From assembly GCF_041296385.1 (NCBI RefSeq), contig NC_091014.1, positions 48,564,078-48,628,077 on the forward strand: 64,000 nt of DNA, written 5' to 3'. Below the pieces are notes generated by a model. It did not search any database, was not told the origin of the DNA, and worked only from the letters and a program-made list of their open reading frames with translations. This DNA comes from Aphelocoma coerulescens. Lineage: Eukaryota; Chordata; Aves; Passeriformes; Corvidae. Numbering within the stretch: position 1 is the stretch's first letter; each line of letters opens with the position of its first letter. Made by a program: the position numbers and the translations under genes. Shown piece after piece: positions 1 through 12,360 of the stretch.

Positions 1-1006
1 GCTCCCTCTTCTTCATTCTTCTTGGAACTTGCCACAGCCCAATGCCCGATTTCTGGCTCAATCTAGGGTTAGGGTTACGCCTAGGGTAAGGTTTGAGAAA
101 ACCACAAAGCCAGGAGCTCCAGGGACACTCACCATGCGAAAGGCAGGCCAAGTTGAGCACGATACAGTTAAAACCTTGCTCCCTCTTCTTCTTTCTGCTT
201 GGAACTCACCGCCGCCCAATGCCCCATTTCTGGCTCAAACTCGGTTATGGTTATGGTTACACCTAGTGTTAGGATTTGAGAAATCCACAAAGCCAGGAGC
301 TCCAGGGATACTCCCCATGCGAAAGGCAGGCCAAGCTGATCGCAGCACAGCCAAAACCTTGCTCCCACTTCTTCATTCTTATTGGAATTCACCACAGCCC
401 AATGCCCGATTTCTGGCTCAAACTAGGGTTAGGGTTACGCCTAGGGTTAGGCTTGAGAAAACCACAAAGCCAGGAGCTCCAGGGACACCCACCATGTGAA
501 AGGCAGGCCAAGTTGAGCACGATACAGTTAAAACCTTGCTCCCTCTTCTTCTTTCTGCTTGGAACTCGCTGCCGCCCAATGCCCCATTTCTGGCTCAAAA
601 TAGGCTTATGGTCGTGGTTACACCTAGTGTTAGGCTTTGAGAAATCCACAAAGCCAGGAGCTCCAGGGATACTCCCCATGCGAAAGGCAGGCCAAGCTTA
701 TCGCAGCACAGCCAAAACCTTGCTCCCACTTCTTCATTCTTATTGGAATTCACCACAGCCCAATGCCCGATTTCTGGCTCAATCTAGGGTTAGGGTTACG
801 CCTAGGGTTAGGCTTGAGAAAACCACAAAGCCAGGAGCTCCAGGGACACTCACCATGCGAAAGGCAGGCCAAGTTGAGCACGATACAGTTAAAACCTTGC
901 TCCCTCTTCTTCTTTCTGCTTGGAACTTGCCGCCGCCCAATGCCCCATTTCTGGCCCTAACTTCGGTTATGTTTATGGTTACACCTAGTGTTAGGATTTG
1001 AGAAAT

Positions 1007-3015
1007 CCACAAAGCCAGGAGCTCCAGGGATACTCCCCATGCGAAAGGCAGGCCAAGCTTATCGCAGCACAGCCAAAACCTTGCTCCCACTTCTTCATTC
1101 TTCTTGGAAGTCGCCACAACCCAATGCCTGATTTCTGGCTCAAACTAGGGTTAGGGTTAGGGTTAGGGTTATGCCTAGGGTAAGGTTTGAGAAAACCACA
1201 AAGCCAGGAGCTCCAGGGACACTCACCATGTGAAAGGCAGGCCAAGTTGAGCACGATACAGTTAAAAGCTTGCTCCCTCTTCTTCTTTCTGCTTGGAACT
1301 CGCCGCCGCCCAATGCCCCATTTCTGGCTCCAACTAGGATTATGGTCGTGGTTACACCTAGTGTTAGGGTTTGAGAAATCCACAAAGCCAGGAGCTCCAG
1401 GGATACTCAGCATGCGAAAGGCAGGCCAAGCTTATCGCAGCACAGCCAAAACCTTGCTCCCACTTCTTCATTCTTCTTGGAAGTCGCCACAACCCAATGC
1501 CCCATTTCTGGCTCAATCTAGGGTTAGGGTTAGGGTTAGGGTTACGCCTAGGGTTAGGCTTGAGAAACCCACAAACCCAGGAGCTCCAGGGATACTCCCC
1601 ATGCGAAAGGCAGGCCAAGCTGATCGCAGCACAGCCAAAACCTTGCTCCCACTTCTTCATTCTTATTGGAATTCACCACAGCCCAATGCCCGATTTCTGG
1701 CTCAAACTAGGGTTAGGGTTACGCCTAGGGTTAGGCTTGAGAAAACCACAAAGCCAGGAGCTCCAGGGATACTCCCCATGCGAAAGGCAGGCCAAGCTGA
1801 TCGCAGCACAGCCAAAACCTTGCTCCCACTTCTTCATTCTTATTGGAATTCACCACAGCCCAATGCCCGATTTCTGGCTCAAACTAGGGTTAGGGTTACG
1901 CCTAGGGTTAGGCTTGAGAAAACCACAAAGCCAGGAGCTCCAGGGACACCCACCATGCGAAAGGCAGGCCAGGTTGAGCACGATACAGTTAAAACCTTGC
2001 TCCCTCTTCTTCTTTCTGCTTGGAACTCGCTGCCGCCCAATGCCCCATTTCTGGCTCAAAATAGGGTTATGGTCGTGGTTACACCTAGTGTTAGGGTTTG
2101 AGAAATCCACAAAGCCAGGAGCTCCAGGGATACTCCCCATGCGAAAGGCAGGCCAAGCTTATCGCAGCACAAGCAAAACCTTGCTCCCTCTTCTTCATTC
2201 TTCTTGGAACTTGCCACAGCCCAATGCCCGATTTCTGGCTCAAACTAGGGTTAGGGTTACGCCTAGGGTTAGGCTTGAGAAAACCACAAAGCCAGGAGCT
2301 CCAGGGACACTCACCATGCGAAAGGCAGGCCAAGTTGAGCACGATACAGTTAAAACCTTGCTCCCTCTTCTTCTTTCTGCTTGGAACTCGCCGTCGCCCA
2401 ATGCCCCATTTCTGGCTCAAACTAGGTTATGGTTATGGTTACACCGAGTGTTAGGGTTTGAGAAATCCACAAAGCCAGGAGCTCCAGGGATACTCAGCAT
2501 GCGAAAGGCAGGCCAAGCTTATCGCAGCACAGCCAAAACCTTGCTCCCACTTCTTCATTCTTCTTGGAAGTCGCCACAACCCAATGCCTGATTTCTGGCT
2601 CAATCTAGGGTTAGGGTTAGGGTTAGGGTTACGCCTAGGGTTAGGCTTGAGAAAACCACAAAGCCAGGAGCTCCAGGGATACTCCCCATGCGAAAGGCAG
2701 GCCAAGCTTATCGCAGCACAGCCAAAACCTTGCTCCCACTTCTTCATTCTTCTTGGAATTTGATACAGCCCAATGCCCGATTTCTGGCTCAAACTAGGGT
2801 TAGGGTTACGCCTAGGGTTAGGCTTGAGAAATCCACAAAGCCAGGAGCTCCAGGGACACTCACCATGCGAAAGGCAGGCCAAGTTGAGCACGATACAGTT
2901 AAAACCTTGCTCCCTCTTCTTCTTTCTGCTTGGAACGCGCCGTCGCCCAATGCCCCATTTCTGGCTCAAACTAGGTTATGGTTATGGTTACACCTAGTGT
3001 TAGGGTTTGAGAAAT
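1007..3015 (+). repeat. Module N, copy 1, with one extra A2 unit
   Basis: Order A4-B-A4-A2-A2-B-A2-B-A4-A2-B. The two A2 units at 1569 and 1746 are adjacent near-copies with CTGATCGC. All other N modules except the 16,265 bp copy have one A2 here, so a 177 bp single-unit duplication or loss distinguishes them. The unit at 1923 also has AGGCCAGGTTG, a one-base private change shared only with the copy at 18188. Confidence 0.88.
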
Positions 3016-3204
3016 CCATAAAACCAGGAGCTCCAGGGATACTCAGCATGCGAAAGGCAGGCCAAGCTTATCGCAGCACAGCCAAAACCTTGCTCCCACT
3101 TCTTCATTCTTCTTGGAAGTCGCCACAACCCAATGCCTGATTTCTGGCTCAATCTAGGGTTAGGGTTAGGGTTAGGGTTATGCCTAGGGTTAGGCTTGAG
3201 AAAA

Positions 3205-4834
3205 CCACAAAGCCAGGAGCTCCAGGGACACTCACCATGTGAAAGGCAGGCCAAGTTGAGCACGATACAGTTAAAACCTTGCTCCCTCTTCCTCTTTCTG
3301 CTTGGAACTCACCGCCACCCAATGTCCCATTTCTGGCCCAAACTTCGGTTATGTTTATGGTTACACCTAGTGTTAGGATTTGAGAAATCCACAAAGCCAG
3401 GAGCTCCAGGGATACTCAGCATGCGAAAGGCAGGCCAAGCTTATCGCAGCACAGCCAAAACCTTGCTCCCTCTTCTTCATTCTTCTTGGAAGTCGCCACA
3501 ACCCAATGCCTGATTTCTGGCTCAATCTAGGGTTAGGGTTAGGGTTAGGGTTACGCCTAGGGTTAGGCTTGAGAAAACCACAAAGCCAGGAGCTCCAGGG
3601 ATACTCCCCATGCGAAAGGCAGGCCAAGCTTATCGCAGCACAGCCAAAACCTTGCTCCCACTTCTTCATTCTTATTGGAATTCACCACAGCCCAATGCCC
3701 GATTTCTGGCTCAAACTAGGGTTAGGGTTACGCCTAGGGTAAGGTTTGAGAAAACCACAAAGCCAGGAGCTCCAGGGATACTCCCCATGCGAAAGGCAGG
3801 CCAAGCTTATCGCAGCACAGCCAAAACCTTGCTCCCACTTCTTCATTCTTATTGGAATTCACCACAGCCCAATGCCTGATTTCTGGCTCAAACTAGGCTT
3901 AGGGTTACGCCTAGGGTTAGGCTTGAGAAAACCACAAAGCCAGGAGCTCCAGGGACACTCCCCATGCGAAAGGCAGGCCAAGCTTATCGCAGCACAGCCA
4001 AAACCTTGCTCCCTCTTCTTCATTCTTATTGGAACTTGCCACAGCCCAATGCCCGATTTCTGGCTCAATCTAGGGTTAGGGTTACGCCTAGGTTAAGGTT
4101 TGAGAAAACCACAAAGCCAGGAGCTCCAGGGACACTCACCATGCGAAAGGCAGGCCAAGTTGAGCACGATACAGTTAAAACCTTGCTCCCTCTTCTTCTT
4201 TCTGCTTGGAACTCACCGTCGCCCAATGCCCCATTTCTGGCTCAAACTAGGTTATGGTTATGGTTACACCTAGTGTTAGGATTTGAGAAATCCACAAAGC
4301 CAGGAGCTCCAGGGATACTCCCCATGCGAAAGGCAGGCCAAGCTTATCGCAGCACAGCCAAAACCTTGCTCCCTCTTCTTCATTCTTCTTGGAAGTCGCC
4401 ACAACCCAATGCCTGATTTCTGGCTCAATCTAGGGTTAGGGTTAGGGTTAGGGTTACGCCTAGGGTTAGGCTTGAGAAACCCACAAAGCCAGGAGCTCCA
4501 GGGATACTCCCCATGCGAAAGGCAGGCCAAGCTTATCGCAGCACAGCCAAAACCTTGCTCCCACTTCTTCATTCTTATTGGAATTCACCACAGCCCAATG
4601 CCCGATTTCTGGCTCAAACTAGGGTTAGGGTTACGCCTAGGGTAAGGTTTGAGAAAACCACAAAGCCAGGAGCTCCAGGGATACTCCCCATGCGAAAGGC
4701 AGGCCAAGCTTATCGCAGCACAGCCAAAACCTTGCTCCCACTTCTTCATTCTTCTTGGAATTTGATACAGCCCAATGCCCGATTTCTGGCTCAAACTAGG
4801 GTTAGGGTTACGCCTAGGGTTAGGCTTGAGAAAA
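3205..4834 (+). repeat. Module M, copy 1 (nine units, 1630 bp)
   Basis: Order B-A4-A2-A2-A2-B-A4-A2-A2, summing to 1630 bp. The first B is the CCTCTTCCTC/AATGTCCC subtype with a CTTCGG tail. The third A2 (3932) has GACACTCCCC and GGAACTTGCC; the last A2 (4658) has GGAATTTGATACAG. The same order and nearly the same subtypes recur at 19470, 26557, 34792, 36422, 42464 and 48517. Confidence 0.9.
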
Positions 4835-7800
4835 CCACAAAGCCAGGAGCTCCAGGGACACTCACCATGCGAAAGGCAGGCCAAGTTGAGCACGATACAG
4901 TTAAAACCTTGCTCCCTCTTCTTCTTTCTGCTTGGAACTTGCCGCCGCCCAATGCCCCATTTCTGGCCCTAACTTCGGTTATGTTTATGGTTACACCTAG
5001 TGTTAGGATTTGAGAAATCCACAAAGCCAGGAGCTCCAGGGATACTCCCCATGCGAAAGGCAGGCCAAGCTTATCGCAGCACAGCCAAAACCTTGCTCCC
5101 ACTTCTTCATTCTTCTTGGAAGTCGCCACAACCCAATGCCTGATTTCTGGCTCAAACTAGGGTTAGGGTTAGGGTTAGGGTTATGCCTAGGGTAAGGTTT
5201 GAGAAAACCACAAAGCCAGGAGCTCCAGGGACACTCCCCATGCGAAAGGCAGGCCAAGCTTATCGCAGCACAGCCAAAACCTTGCTCCCTCTTCTTCATT
5301 CTTATTGGAACTTGCCACAGCCCAATGCCCGATTTCTGGCTCAAACTAGGGTTAGGGTTACGCCTAGGGTAAGGTTTGAGAAAACCACAAAGCCAGGAGC
5401 TCCAGGGACACTCACCATGCGAAAGGCAGGCCAAGTTGAGCACGATACAGTTAAAACCTTGCTCCCTCTTCTTCTTTCTGCTTGGAACTCACCGTCGCCC
5501 AATGCCCCATTTCTGGCTCAAACTAGGTTATGCTTATGGTTACACCTAGTGTTAGGACTTGAGAAATCCACAAAGCCAGGAGCTCCAGGGATACTCCCCA
5601 TGCGAAAGGCAGGCCAAGCTTATCGCAGCACAGCCAAAACCTTGCTCCCACTTCTTCATTCTTCTTGGAATTTGATACAGCCCAATGCCCGATTTCTGGC
5701 TCAATCTAGGGTTAGGGTTACGCCTAGGGTTAGGCTTGAGAAAACCACAAAGCCAGGAGCTCCAGGGACACTCACCATGCGAAAGGCAGGCCAAGTTGAG
5801 CACGATACAGTTAAAACCTTGCTCCCTCTTCTTCTTTCTGCTTGGAACGCGCCGTCGCCCAATGCCCCATTTCTGGCTCAAACTAGGTTATGGTTATGGT
5901 TACACCTAGTGTTAGGGTTTGAGAAATCCATAAAACCAGGAGCTCCAGGGATACTCAGCATGCGAAAGGCAGGCCAAGCTTATCGCAGCACAGCCAAAAC
6001 CTTGCTCCCACTTCTTCATTCTTCTTGGAAGTCGCCACAACCCAATGCCTGATTTCTGGCTCAATCTAGGGTTAGGGTTAGGGTTAGGGTTATGCCTAGG
6101 GTTAGGCTTGAGAAAACCACAAAGCCAGGAGCTCCAGGGATACTCCCCATGCGAAAGGCAGGCCAAGCTTATCGCAGCACAGCCAAAACCTTGCTCTCAC
6201 TTCTTCATTCTTCTTGGGATTCACCACAGCCCAATGCCCGATTTCTGGCTCAAACTAGGGTTAGGGTTATGCCTAGGGTTAGGCTTGAAAAAACCACAAA
6301 GCCAGGAGCTCCAGGGACACTCACCATGTGAAAGGCAGGCCAAGTTGAGCACGATACAGTTAAAACCTTGCTCCCTCTTCCTCTTTCTGCTTGGAACTCA
6401 CCGCCACCCAATGTCCCATTTCTGGCCCAAACTTCGGTTATGTTTATGGTTACACCTAGTGTTAGGATTTGAGAAATCCACAAAGCCAGGAGCTCCAGGG
6501 ATACTCAGCATGCGAAAGGCAGGCCAAGCTTATCGCAGCACAGCCAAAACCTTGCTCCCTCTTCTTCATTCTTCTTGGAAGTCGCCACAACCCAATGCCT
6601 GATTTCTGGCTCAATCTAGGGTTAGGGTTAGGGTTAGGGTTACGCCTAGGGTTAGGCTTGAGGAAACCACAAAGCCAGGAGCTCCAGGGATACTCCCCAT
6701 GCGAAAGGCAGGCCAAGCTTATCGCTGCACAGCCAAAACCTTGCTCCCACTTCTTCATTCTTATTGGAATTCACCACAGCCCAATGCCTGATTTCTGGCT
6801 CAATCTAGGGTTAGGGTTAGGGTTAGGGTTACGCCTAGGGTTAGGCTTGAGAAAACCACAAAGCCAGGAGCTCCAGGGATACTCCCCATGCGAAAGGCAG
6901 GCCAAGCTTATCGCAGCACAGCCAAAACCTTGCTCCCACTTCTTCATTCTTCTTGGAATTCACCACAGCCCAATGCCCGATTTCTGGCTCAAACTAGGGT
7001 TAGGGTTACGCCTAGGGTTAGGCTTGAGAAAACCACAAAGCCAGGAGCTCCAGGGACACTCACCATGCGAAAGGCAGGCCAAGTTGAGCACGATACAGTT
7101 AAAACCTTGCTCCCTCTTCCTCTTTCTGCTTGGAACTCACCGCCGCCCAATGCCCCATTTCTAGCTCAAAATAGGGTTATGGTCGTGGTTACACCTAGTG
7201 TTAGGATTTGAGAAATCCACAAAGCCAGGAGCTCCAGGGATACTCCCCATGCGAAAGGCAGGCCAAGCTTATCGCAGCACAGCCAAAACCTTGCTCCCAC
7301 TTCTTCATTCTTATTGGAATTCACCACAGCCCAATGCCCGATTTCTGGCTCAAACTAGGGTTAGGGTTACGCCTAGGGTTAGGCTTGAGAAAACCACAAA
7401 GCCAGGAGCTCCAGGGACACCCACCATGCGAAAGGCAGGCCAAGTTGAGCACGATACAGTTAAAACCTTGCTCCCTCTTCCTCTTTCTGCTTGGAACTCA
7501 CCGCCACCCAATGCCCCATTTCTGGCCCAAACTTCGGTTATGTTTATGGTTACACCTAGTGTTAGGATTTGAGAAATCCACAAAGCCAGGAGCTCCAGGG
7601 ATACTCAGCATGCGAAAGGCAGGCCAAGCTTATCGCAGCACAGCCAATACCTTGCTCCCTCTTCTTCATTCTTCTTGGAAGTCGCCACAACCCAATGCCT
7701 GATTTCTGGCTCAAACTAGGGTTAGGGTTAGGGTTAGGGTTACGCCTAGGTTAAGGTTTGAGAAAACCACAAAGCCAGGAGCTCCAGGGACACTCACCAT

Positions 7801-9612
7801 GTGAAAGGCAGGCCAAGTTGAGCACGATACAGTTAAAACCTTGCTCCCTCTTCTTCTTTCTGCTTGGAACTCGCCGTCGCCCAATGCCCCATTTCTGGCT
7901 CCAACTAGGGTTATGGTCGTGGTTACACCTAGTGTTAGGGTTTGAGAAATCCACAAAGCCAGGAGCTCCGGGGATACTCAGCATGTGAAAGGCAGGCCAA
8001 GCTTATCGCAGCACAAGCAAAACCTTGCTCCCTCTTCTTCTTTCTGCTTGGAACTTGCCACAGCCCAATGCCCGATTTCTGGCTCAAACTAGGGTTAGGG
8101 TTAGGGTTAGGGTTACGCCTAGGGTTAGGCTTGAGAAAACCACAAAGCCAGGAGCTCCAGGGATACTCCCCATGCGAAAGGCAGGCCAAGCTTATCTCAG
8201 CACAGCCAAAACCTTGCTCCCTCTTCTTCATTCTTCTTGGAACTTGCCACAGCCCAATGCCCGATTTCTGGCTCAAACTAGGGTTAGGGTTAGGGTTAGG
8301 GTTACGCCTAGGGTTAGGCTTGAGAAAACCACAAAGCCAGGAGCTCCAGGGACACTCACCATGCGAAAGGCAGGCCAAGTTGAGCACGATACAGTTAAAA
8401 CCATGCTCCCTCTTCCTCTTTCTGCTTGGAACTCACCGCCACCCAATGCCCCATTTCTGGCCCAAACTTCGGTTATGTTTATGGTTACAACTAGTGTTAG
8501 GATTTGAGAAATCCACAAAGCCAGGAGCTCCAGGGATACTCAGCATGCGAAAGGCAGGCCAAGCTTATCGCAGCACAGCCAAAACCTTGCTCCCTCTTCT
8601 TCATTCTTCTTGGAAGTCGCCACAACCCAATGCCTGATTTCTGGCTCAATCTAGGGTTAGGGTTAGGGTTAGGGTTACGCCTAGGGTTAGGCTTGAGAAA
8701 ACCACAAAGCCAGGAGCTCCAGGGATACTCCCCATGCGAAAGGCAGGCCAAGCTTATCGCAGCACAGCCAAAACCTTGCTCCCACTTCTTCATTCTTATT
8801 GGAATTCACCACAGCCCAATGCCTGATTTCTGGCTCAAACTAGGCTTAGGGTTACGCCTAGGGTTAGGCTTGAGAAAACCACAAAGCCAGGAGCTCCAGG
8901 GACACTCCCCATGCGAAAGGCAGGCCAAGCTTATCGCAGCACAGCCAAAACCTTGCTCTCACTTCTTCATTCTTCTTGGGATTCACCACAGCCCAATGCC
9001 CGATTTCTGGCTCAAACTAGGGTTAGGGTTACGCCTAGGGTTAGGCTTGAGAAAACCACAAAGCCAGGAGCTCCAGGGACACTCGCCATGTGAAAGGCAG
9101 GCCAAGTTGAGCACGATACAGTTAAAACCTTGCTCCCTCTTCCTCTTTCTGCTTGGAACTCACCGCCACCCAATGCCCCATTTCTGGCCCAAACTTCGGT
9201 TATGTTTATGGTTACACCTAGTGTTAGGATTTGAGAAATCCACAAAGCCAGGAGCTCCAGGGATACTCAGCATGCGAAAGGCAGGCCAAGCTTATCGCAG
9301 CACAGCCAAAACCTTGCTCCCTCTTCTTCATTCTTCTTGGAAGTCGCCACAACCCAATGCCTGATTTCTGGCTCAAACTAGGGTTAGGGTTAGGGTTAGG
9401 GTTACGCCTAGGTTAAGGTTTGAGAAAACCACAAAGCCAGGAGCTCCAGGGAAACTCACCATGTGAAAGGCAGGCCAAGTTGAGCACGATACAGTTAAAA
9501 CCTTGCTCCCTCTTCTTCTTTCTGCTTGGAACTCGCCGCCGCCCAATGCCCCATTTCTGGCTCCAACTAGGGTTATGGTCGTGGTAACACCTAGTGTTAG
9601 GGTTTGAGAAAT

Positions 9613-9795
9613 CCACAAAGCCAGGAGCTCCGGGGATACTCAGCATGTGAAAGGCAGGCCAAGCTTATCGCAGCACAAGCAAAACCTTGCTCCCTCTTCT
9701 TCTTTCTGCTTGGAACTCACCGCCGCCCAATGCCCCATTTCTGGCTCAAACTAGGTTATGGTTATGGTTACACCTAGTGTTAGGATTTGAGAAAT
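9613..9795 (+). repeat. A-to-B hybrid unit
   Basis: The first half is A type (ATGTGAAAGG, AAGCTTATCGCAGCACAAGC). From the pyrimidine tract onward it is B type (CTTCTTTCTGCTTGG, CTCACCGCCGCC) with a B telomeric tail (GGTTATGGTTATGG). The switch falls in the TTGCTCCCTCTTCTTC stretch common to both families. This is what an unequal crossover or gene conversion inside a unit would leave. Length 183 bp. Confidence 0.88.
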
Positions 9796-10167
9796 CCACA
9801 AAGCCAGGAGCTCCAGGGATACTCAGCATGCGAAAGGCAGGCCAAGCTTATCGCAGCACAGCCAAAACCTTGCTCCCACTTCTTCATTCTTCTTGGAAGT
9901 CGCCACAACCCAATGCCTGATTTCTGGCTCAATCTAGGGTTAGGGTTAGGGTTAGGGTTACGCCTAGGGTTAGGCTTGAGAAAACCACAAAGCCAGGAGC
10001 TCCAGGGACACTCACCATGCGAAAGGCAGGCCAAGTTGAGCACGATACAGTTAAAACCTTGCTCCCTCTTCTTCTTTCTGCTTGGAACTCACCGCCGCCC
10101 AATGCCCCATTTCTGGCTCAAACTAGGTTATGGTTATGGTTACACCTAGTGTTAGGGTTTGAGAAAT

Positions 10168-10356
10168 CCACAAAGCCAGGAGCTCCAGGGATACTCAGCA
10201 TGCGAAAGGCAGGCCAAGCTTATCGCAGCACAGCCAAAACCTTGCTCCCACTTCTTCATTCTTCTTGGAAGTCGCCACAACCCAATGCCTGATTTCTGGC
10301 TCAATCTAGGGTTAGGGTTAGGGTTAGGGTTACGCCTAGGGTTAGGCTTGAGAAAA
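10168..10356 (+). repeat. Reference A4 unit (189 bp, four telomeric hexamers)
   Basis: A typical long A unit. It differs from A2 in the body (GATACTCAGCATGCG, then CTTGGAAGTCGCCACAACC and CCTGATTTC). It also has two extra TTAGGG hexamers, giving CTAGGG plus three TTAGGG at 10306-10329. Most four-hexamer units in the window carry the GAAGTCGCC body, so body subtype and tract length travel together. Four GGG runs spaced by TTA make this tract a canonical G-quadruplex candidate on the + strand. Confidence 0.95.
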
Positions 10357-10533
10357 CCACAAAGCCAGGAGCTCCAGGGATACTCCCCATGCGAAAGGCA
10401 GGCCAAGCTTATCGCAGCACAGCCAAAACCTTGCTCCCACTTCTTCATTCTTCTTGGAATTCACCACAGCCCAATGCCCGATTTCTGGCTCAAACTAGGG
10501 TTAGGGTTACGCCTAGGGTTAGGCTTGAGAAAA
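10357..10533 (+). repeat. Reference A2 unit (177 bp, two telomeric hexamers)
   Basis: A typical short A unit. The body has GATACTCCCCATGCG, AAGCTTATCGCAGCACAG, CCCACTTCTTCATTC, then GGAATTCACCACAGCCC. The tail starts at 10495 with CTAGGG and TTAGGG, followed by TTACGC, CTAGGG and TTAGGC, all in one 6-base register. The length is exactly 59 codons, which explains why open frames run through runs of A units. Common A2 subtypes elsewhere differ at the block before CCCAATGCC: GGAATTTGATACAG, GGAACTTGCCACAG, or GGGATTCACCACAG preceded by CTCTCACTTC. Another subtype has CCTGATTTC with GGCTTAGGG in the tail, and another has GGAGATCC in place of GGAGCTCC. Confidence 0.95.
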
Positions 10534-10894
10534 CCACAAAGCCAGGAGCTCCAGGGACACTCACCATGCGAAAGGCAGGCCAAGTTGAGCACGATACAGT
10601 TAAAACCTTGCTCCCTCTTCCTCTTTCTGCTTGGAACTCACCGCCGCCCAATGCCCCATTTCTAGCTCAAAATAGGGTTATGGTCGTGGTTACACCTAGT
10701 GTTAGGATTTGAGAAATCCACAAAGCCAGGAGCTCCAGGGATACTCCCCATGCGAAAGGCAGGCCAAGCTTATCGCAGCACAGCCAAAACCTTGCTCCCA
10801 CTTCTTCATTCTTATTGGAATTCACCACAGCCCAATGCCCGATTTCTGGCTCAAACTAGGGTTAGGGTTACGCCTAGGGTTAGGCTTGAGAAAA

Positions 10895-11616
10895 CCACAA
10901 AGCCAGGAGCTCCAGGGACACCCACCATGCGAAAGGCAGGCCAAGTTGAGCACGATACAGTTAAAACCTTGCTCCCTCTTCTTCTTTCTGCTTGGAACTC
11001 GCTGCCGCCCAATGCCCCATTTCTGGCTCAAAATAGGGTTATGGTTATGGTTACACCTAGTGTTAGGGTTTGAGAAATCCACAAAGCCAGGAGCTCCAGG
11101 GATACTCAGCATGCGAAAGGCAGGCCAAGCTTATCGCAGCACAAGCAAAACCTTGCTCCCTCTTCTTCATGCTTCTTGGAACTTGCCACAGCCCAATGCC
11201 CGATTTCTGTCTCAAACTAGGGTTAGGGTTACGCCTAGGGTTAGGCTTGAGAAAACCACAAAGCCAGGAGCTCCAGGGACACCCACCATGCGAAAGGCAG
11301 GCCAAGTTGAGCACGATACAGTTAAAACCTTGCTCCCTCTTCTTCTTTCTGCTTGGAACTCGCTGCCGCCCAATGCCCCATTTCTGGCTCAAAATAGGGT
11401 TATGGTTATGGTTACACCTAGTGTTAGGGTTTGAGAAATCCACAAAGCCAGGAGCTCCAGGGATACTCAGCATGCGAAAGGCAGGCCAAGCTTATCGCAG
11501 CACAAGCAAAACCTTGCTCCCTCTTCTTCATGCTTCTTGGAACTTGCCACAGCCCAATGCCCGATTTCTGTCTCAAACTAGGGTTAGGGTTACGCCTAGG
11601 GTTAGGCTTGAGAAAA
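10895..11616 (+). repeat. Perfect-looking 361 bp dimer duplication (B-A2 twice)
   Basis: 10895-11255 and 11256-11616 are successive B-A2 dimers at exactly 361 bp spacing. Both A2 units share changes I see nowhere else in the window: CATGCTTCTTGG instead of CATTCTTCTTGG. Both also have TTCTGTCTC instead of TTCTGGCTC, with AAACTAGG following. Shared private changes in adjacent copies indicate a very recent local duplication. Confidence 0.92.
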
Positions 11617-11799
11617 CCACAAAGCCAGGAGCTCCAGGGACACTCACCATGCGAAAGGCAGGCCAAGTTGAGCACGATACAGTTAAAACCTTGCTCCCTC
11701 TTCTTCTTTCTGCTTGGAACTCGCCGCCGCCCAATGCCCCATTTCTGGCTCAAACTAGGTTATGGTTATGGTTACACCTAGTGTTAGGGTTTGAGAAAT
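11617..11799 (+). repeat. Reference B unit (183 bp, degenerate telomeric tail)
   Basis: A typical B unit: GACACTCACCATGCG, AAGTTGAGCACGATACAG, TTAAAACCTTGC, CCTCTTCTTCTTTCTGC, CTTGGAACTCGCCGCCGCC, CCCCATTTCTGG. The tail from 11755 is a decayed hexamer array (CTAGGTTATGG, TTATGG, TTACAC, CTAGTG, TTAGGG). Here the next unit starts CCATAAAACC instead of CCACAAAGCC. B subtypes elsewhere include an AACTTCGG-TTATGT tail (example 24175-24358), a CCAACTAGGATTATGG tail with ATGTGAAAGG and AAAAGCTTGC (example 24548-24731, without the last), a CTGCCGCC body with an AAAATAGGG tail, and a CCTCTTCCTC form with GCCACCCAATG. Most B units are 184 bp and shift the reading frame. Confidence 0.95.
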
Positions 11800-12360
11800 C
11801 CATAAAACCAGGAGCTCCAGGGATACTCAGCATGCGAAAGGCAGGCCAAGCTTATCGCAGCACAGCCAAAACCTTGCTCCCACTTCTTCATTCTTCTTGG
11901 AAGTCGCCACAACCCAATGCCTGATTTCTGGCTCAATCTAGGGTTAGGGTTAGGGTTAGGGTTACGCCTAGGGCTAGGCTTGAGAAAACCACAAAGCCAG
12001 GAGCTCCAGGGATACTCCCCATGCGAAAGGACGGCCAAGTTGAGCACGATACAGTTAAAACCTTGCTCCCTCTTCTTCTTTCTGCTTGGAACTCACCGCC
12101 GCCCAATGCCCCATTTCTGGCTCAAACTAGGTTATGGTTATGGTTACACCTAGTGTTAGGGTTTGAGAAATCCACAAAACCAGGAGCTCCAGGGATACTC
12201 AGAATGCGAAAGGCAGGCCAAGCTTATCGCAGCACAGCCAAAACCTTGCTCCCACTTCTTCATTCTTCTTGGAAGTCGCCACAACCCAATGCCTGATTTC
12301 TGGCTCAACCTAGGGTTAGGGTTAGGGTTAGGGTTACGCCTAGGGTTAGGCTTGAGAAAA

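Larger units (their letters stand above)
1..6788 (+). repeat. 6.8 kb block, copy 1 (37 unit starts)
   Basis: Bases 1-101 are the end of an A2 unit. Units from 102: B-A2-B-A2-B-A4-B-A4-A2-A2-B-A2-B-A4-A2-B-A4-B-A4-A2-A2-A2-B-A4-A2-A2-B-A4-A2-B-A2-B-A4-A2-B-A4, then the start of the unit at 6667. The same order and the same private variants recur 16,265 bp downstream, including GAGGAAACC at 6659 and ATCGCTGCAC at 6721. The block contains one N module (1007-3015, with one extra A2) and one M module (3205-4834). Its left limit lies outside the window. Confidence 0.93.
6789..10894 (+). repeat. Mosaic satellite segment with local duplications and a hybrid unit
   Basis: Units from 6667: A4-A2-B-A2-B-A4-B-A4-A4-B-A4-A2-A2-B-A4-B-hybrid(9613)-A4-B-A4-A2-B-A2. 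Two internal echoes are visible. 6856-7393 matches 10357-10894 at +3501, sharing the rare CTAGCTCAAAATAGG at 7161 and 10662. 7578-7950 matches 9240-9612 at +1662, sharing CCTAGGTTAAGG and a following GGAGCTCCGGGG. The unit at 7951 has an A body but a B-type CTTTCTGCTTGG patch. Nothing other than satellite is present. Confidence 0.9.

Noticed and set aside
1196..1240. Splice-like signals: GGGTAAGG in some A tails and pyrimidine tracts followed by CACAG
   Set aside because: GGGTAAGG is a one-base change of GGGTTAGG and the pyrimidine tract is part of every unit. No exon-like sequence or consistent pairing supports splicing.
1371..2591. A 406-codon open frame and many other open frames of 60-370 codons
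   Set aside because: They are open in several frames and on both strands, recur with the satellite period, and translate the telomere tract as GLGLGL or RVRVRV. A-unit lengths of 177, 183 and 189 bp are multiples of three, which keeps frames open by chance. No recognisable domain or coding signal is present.
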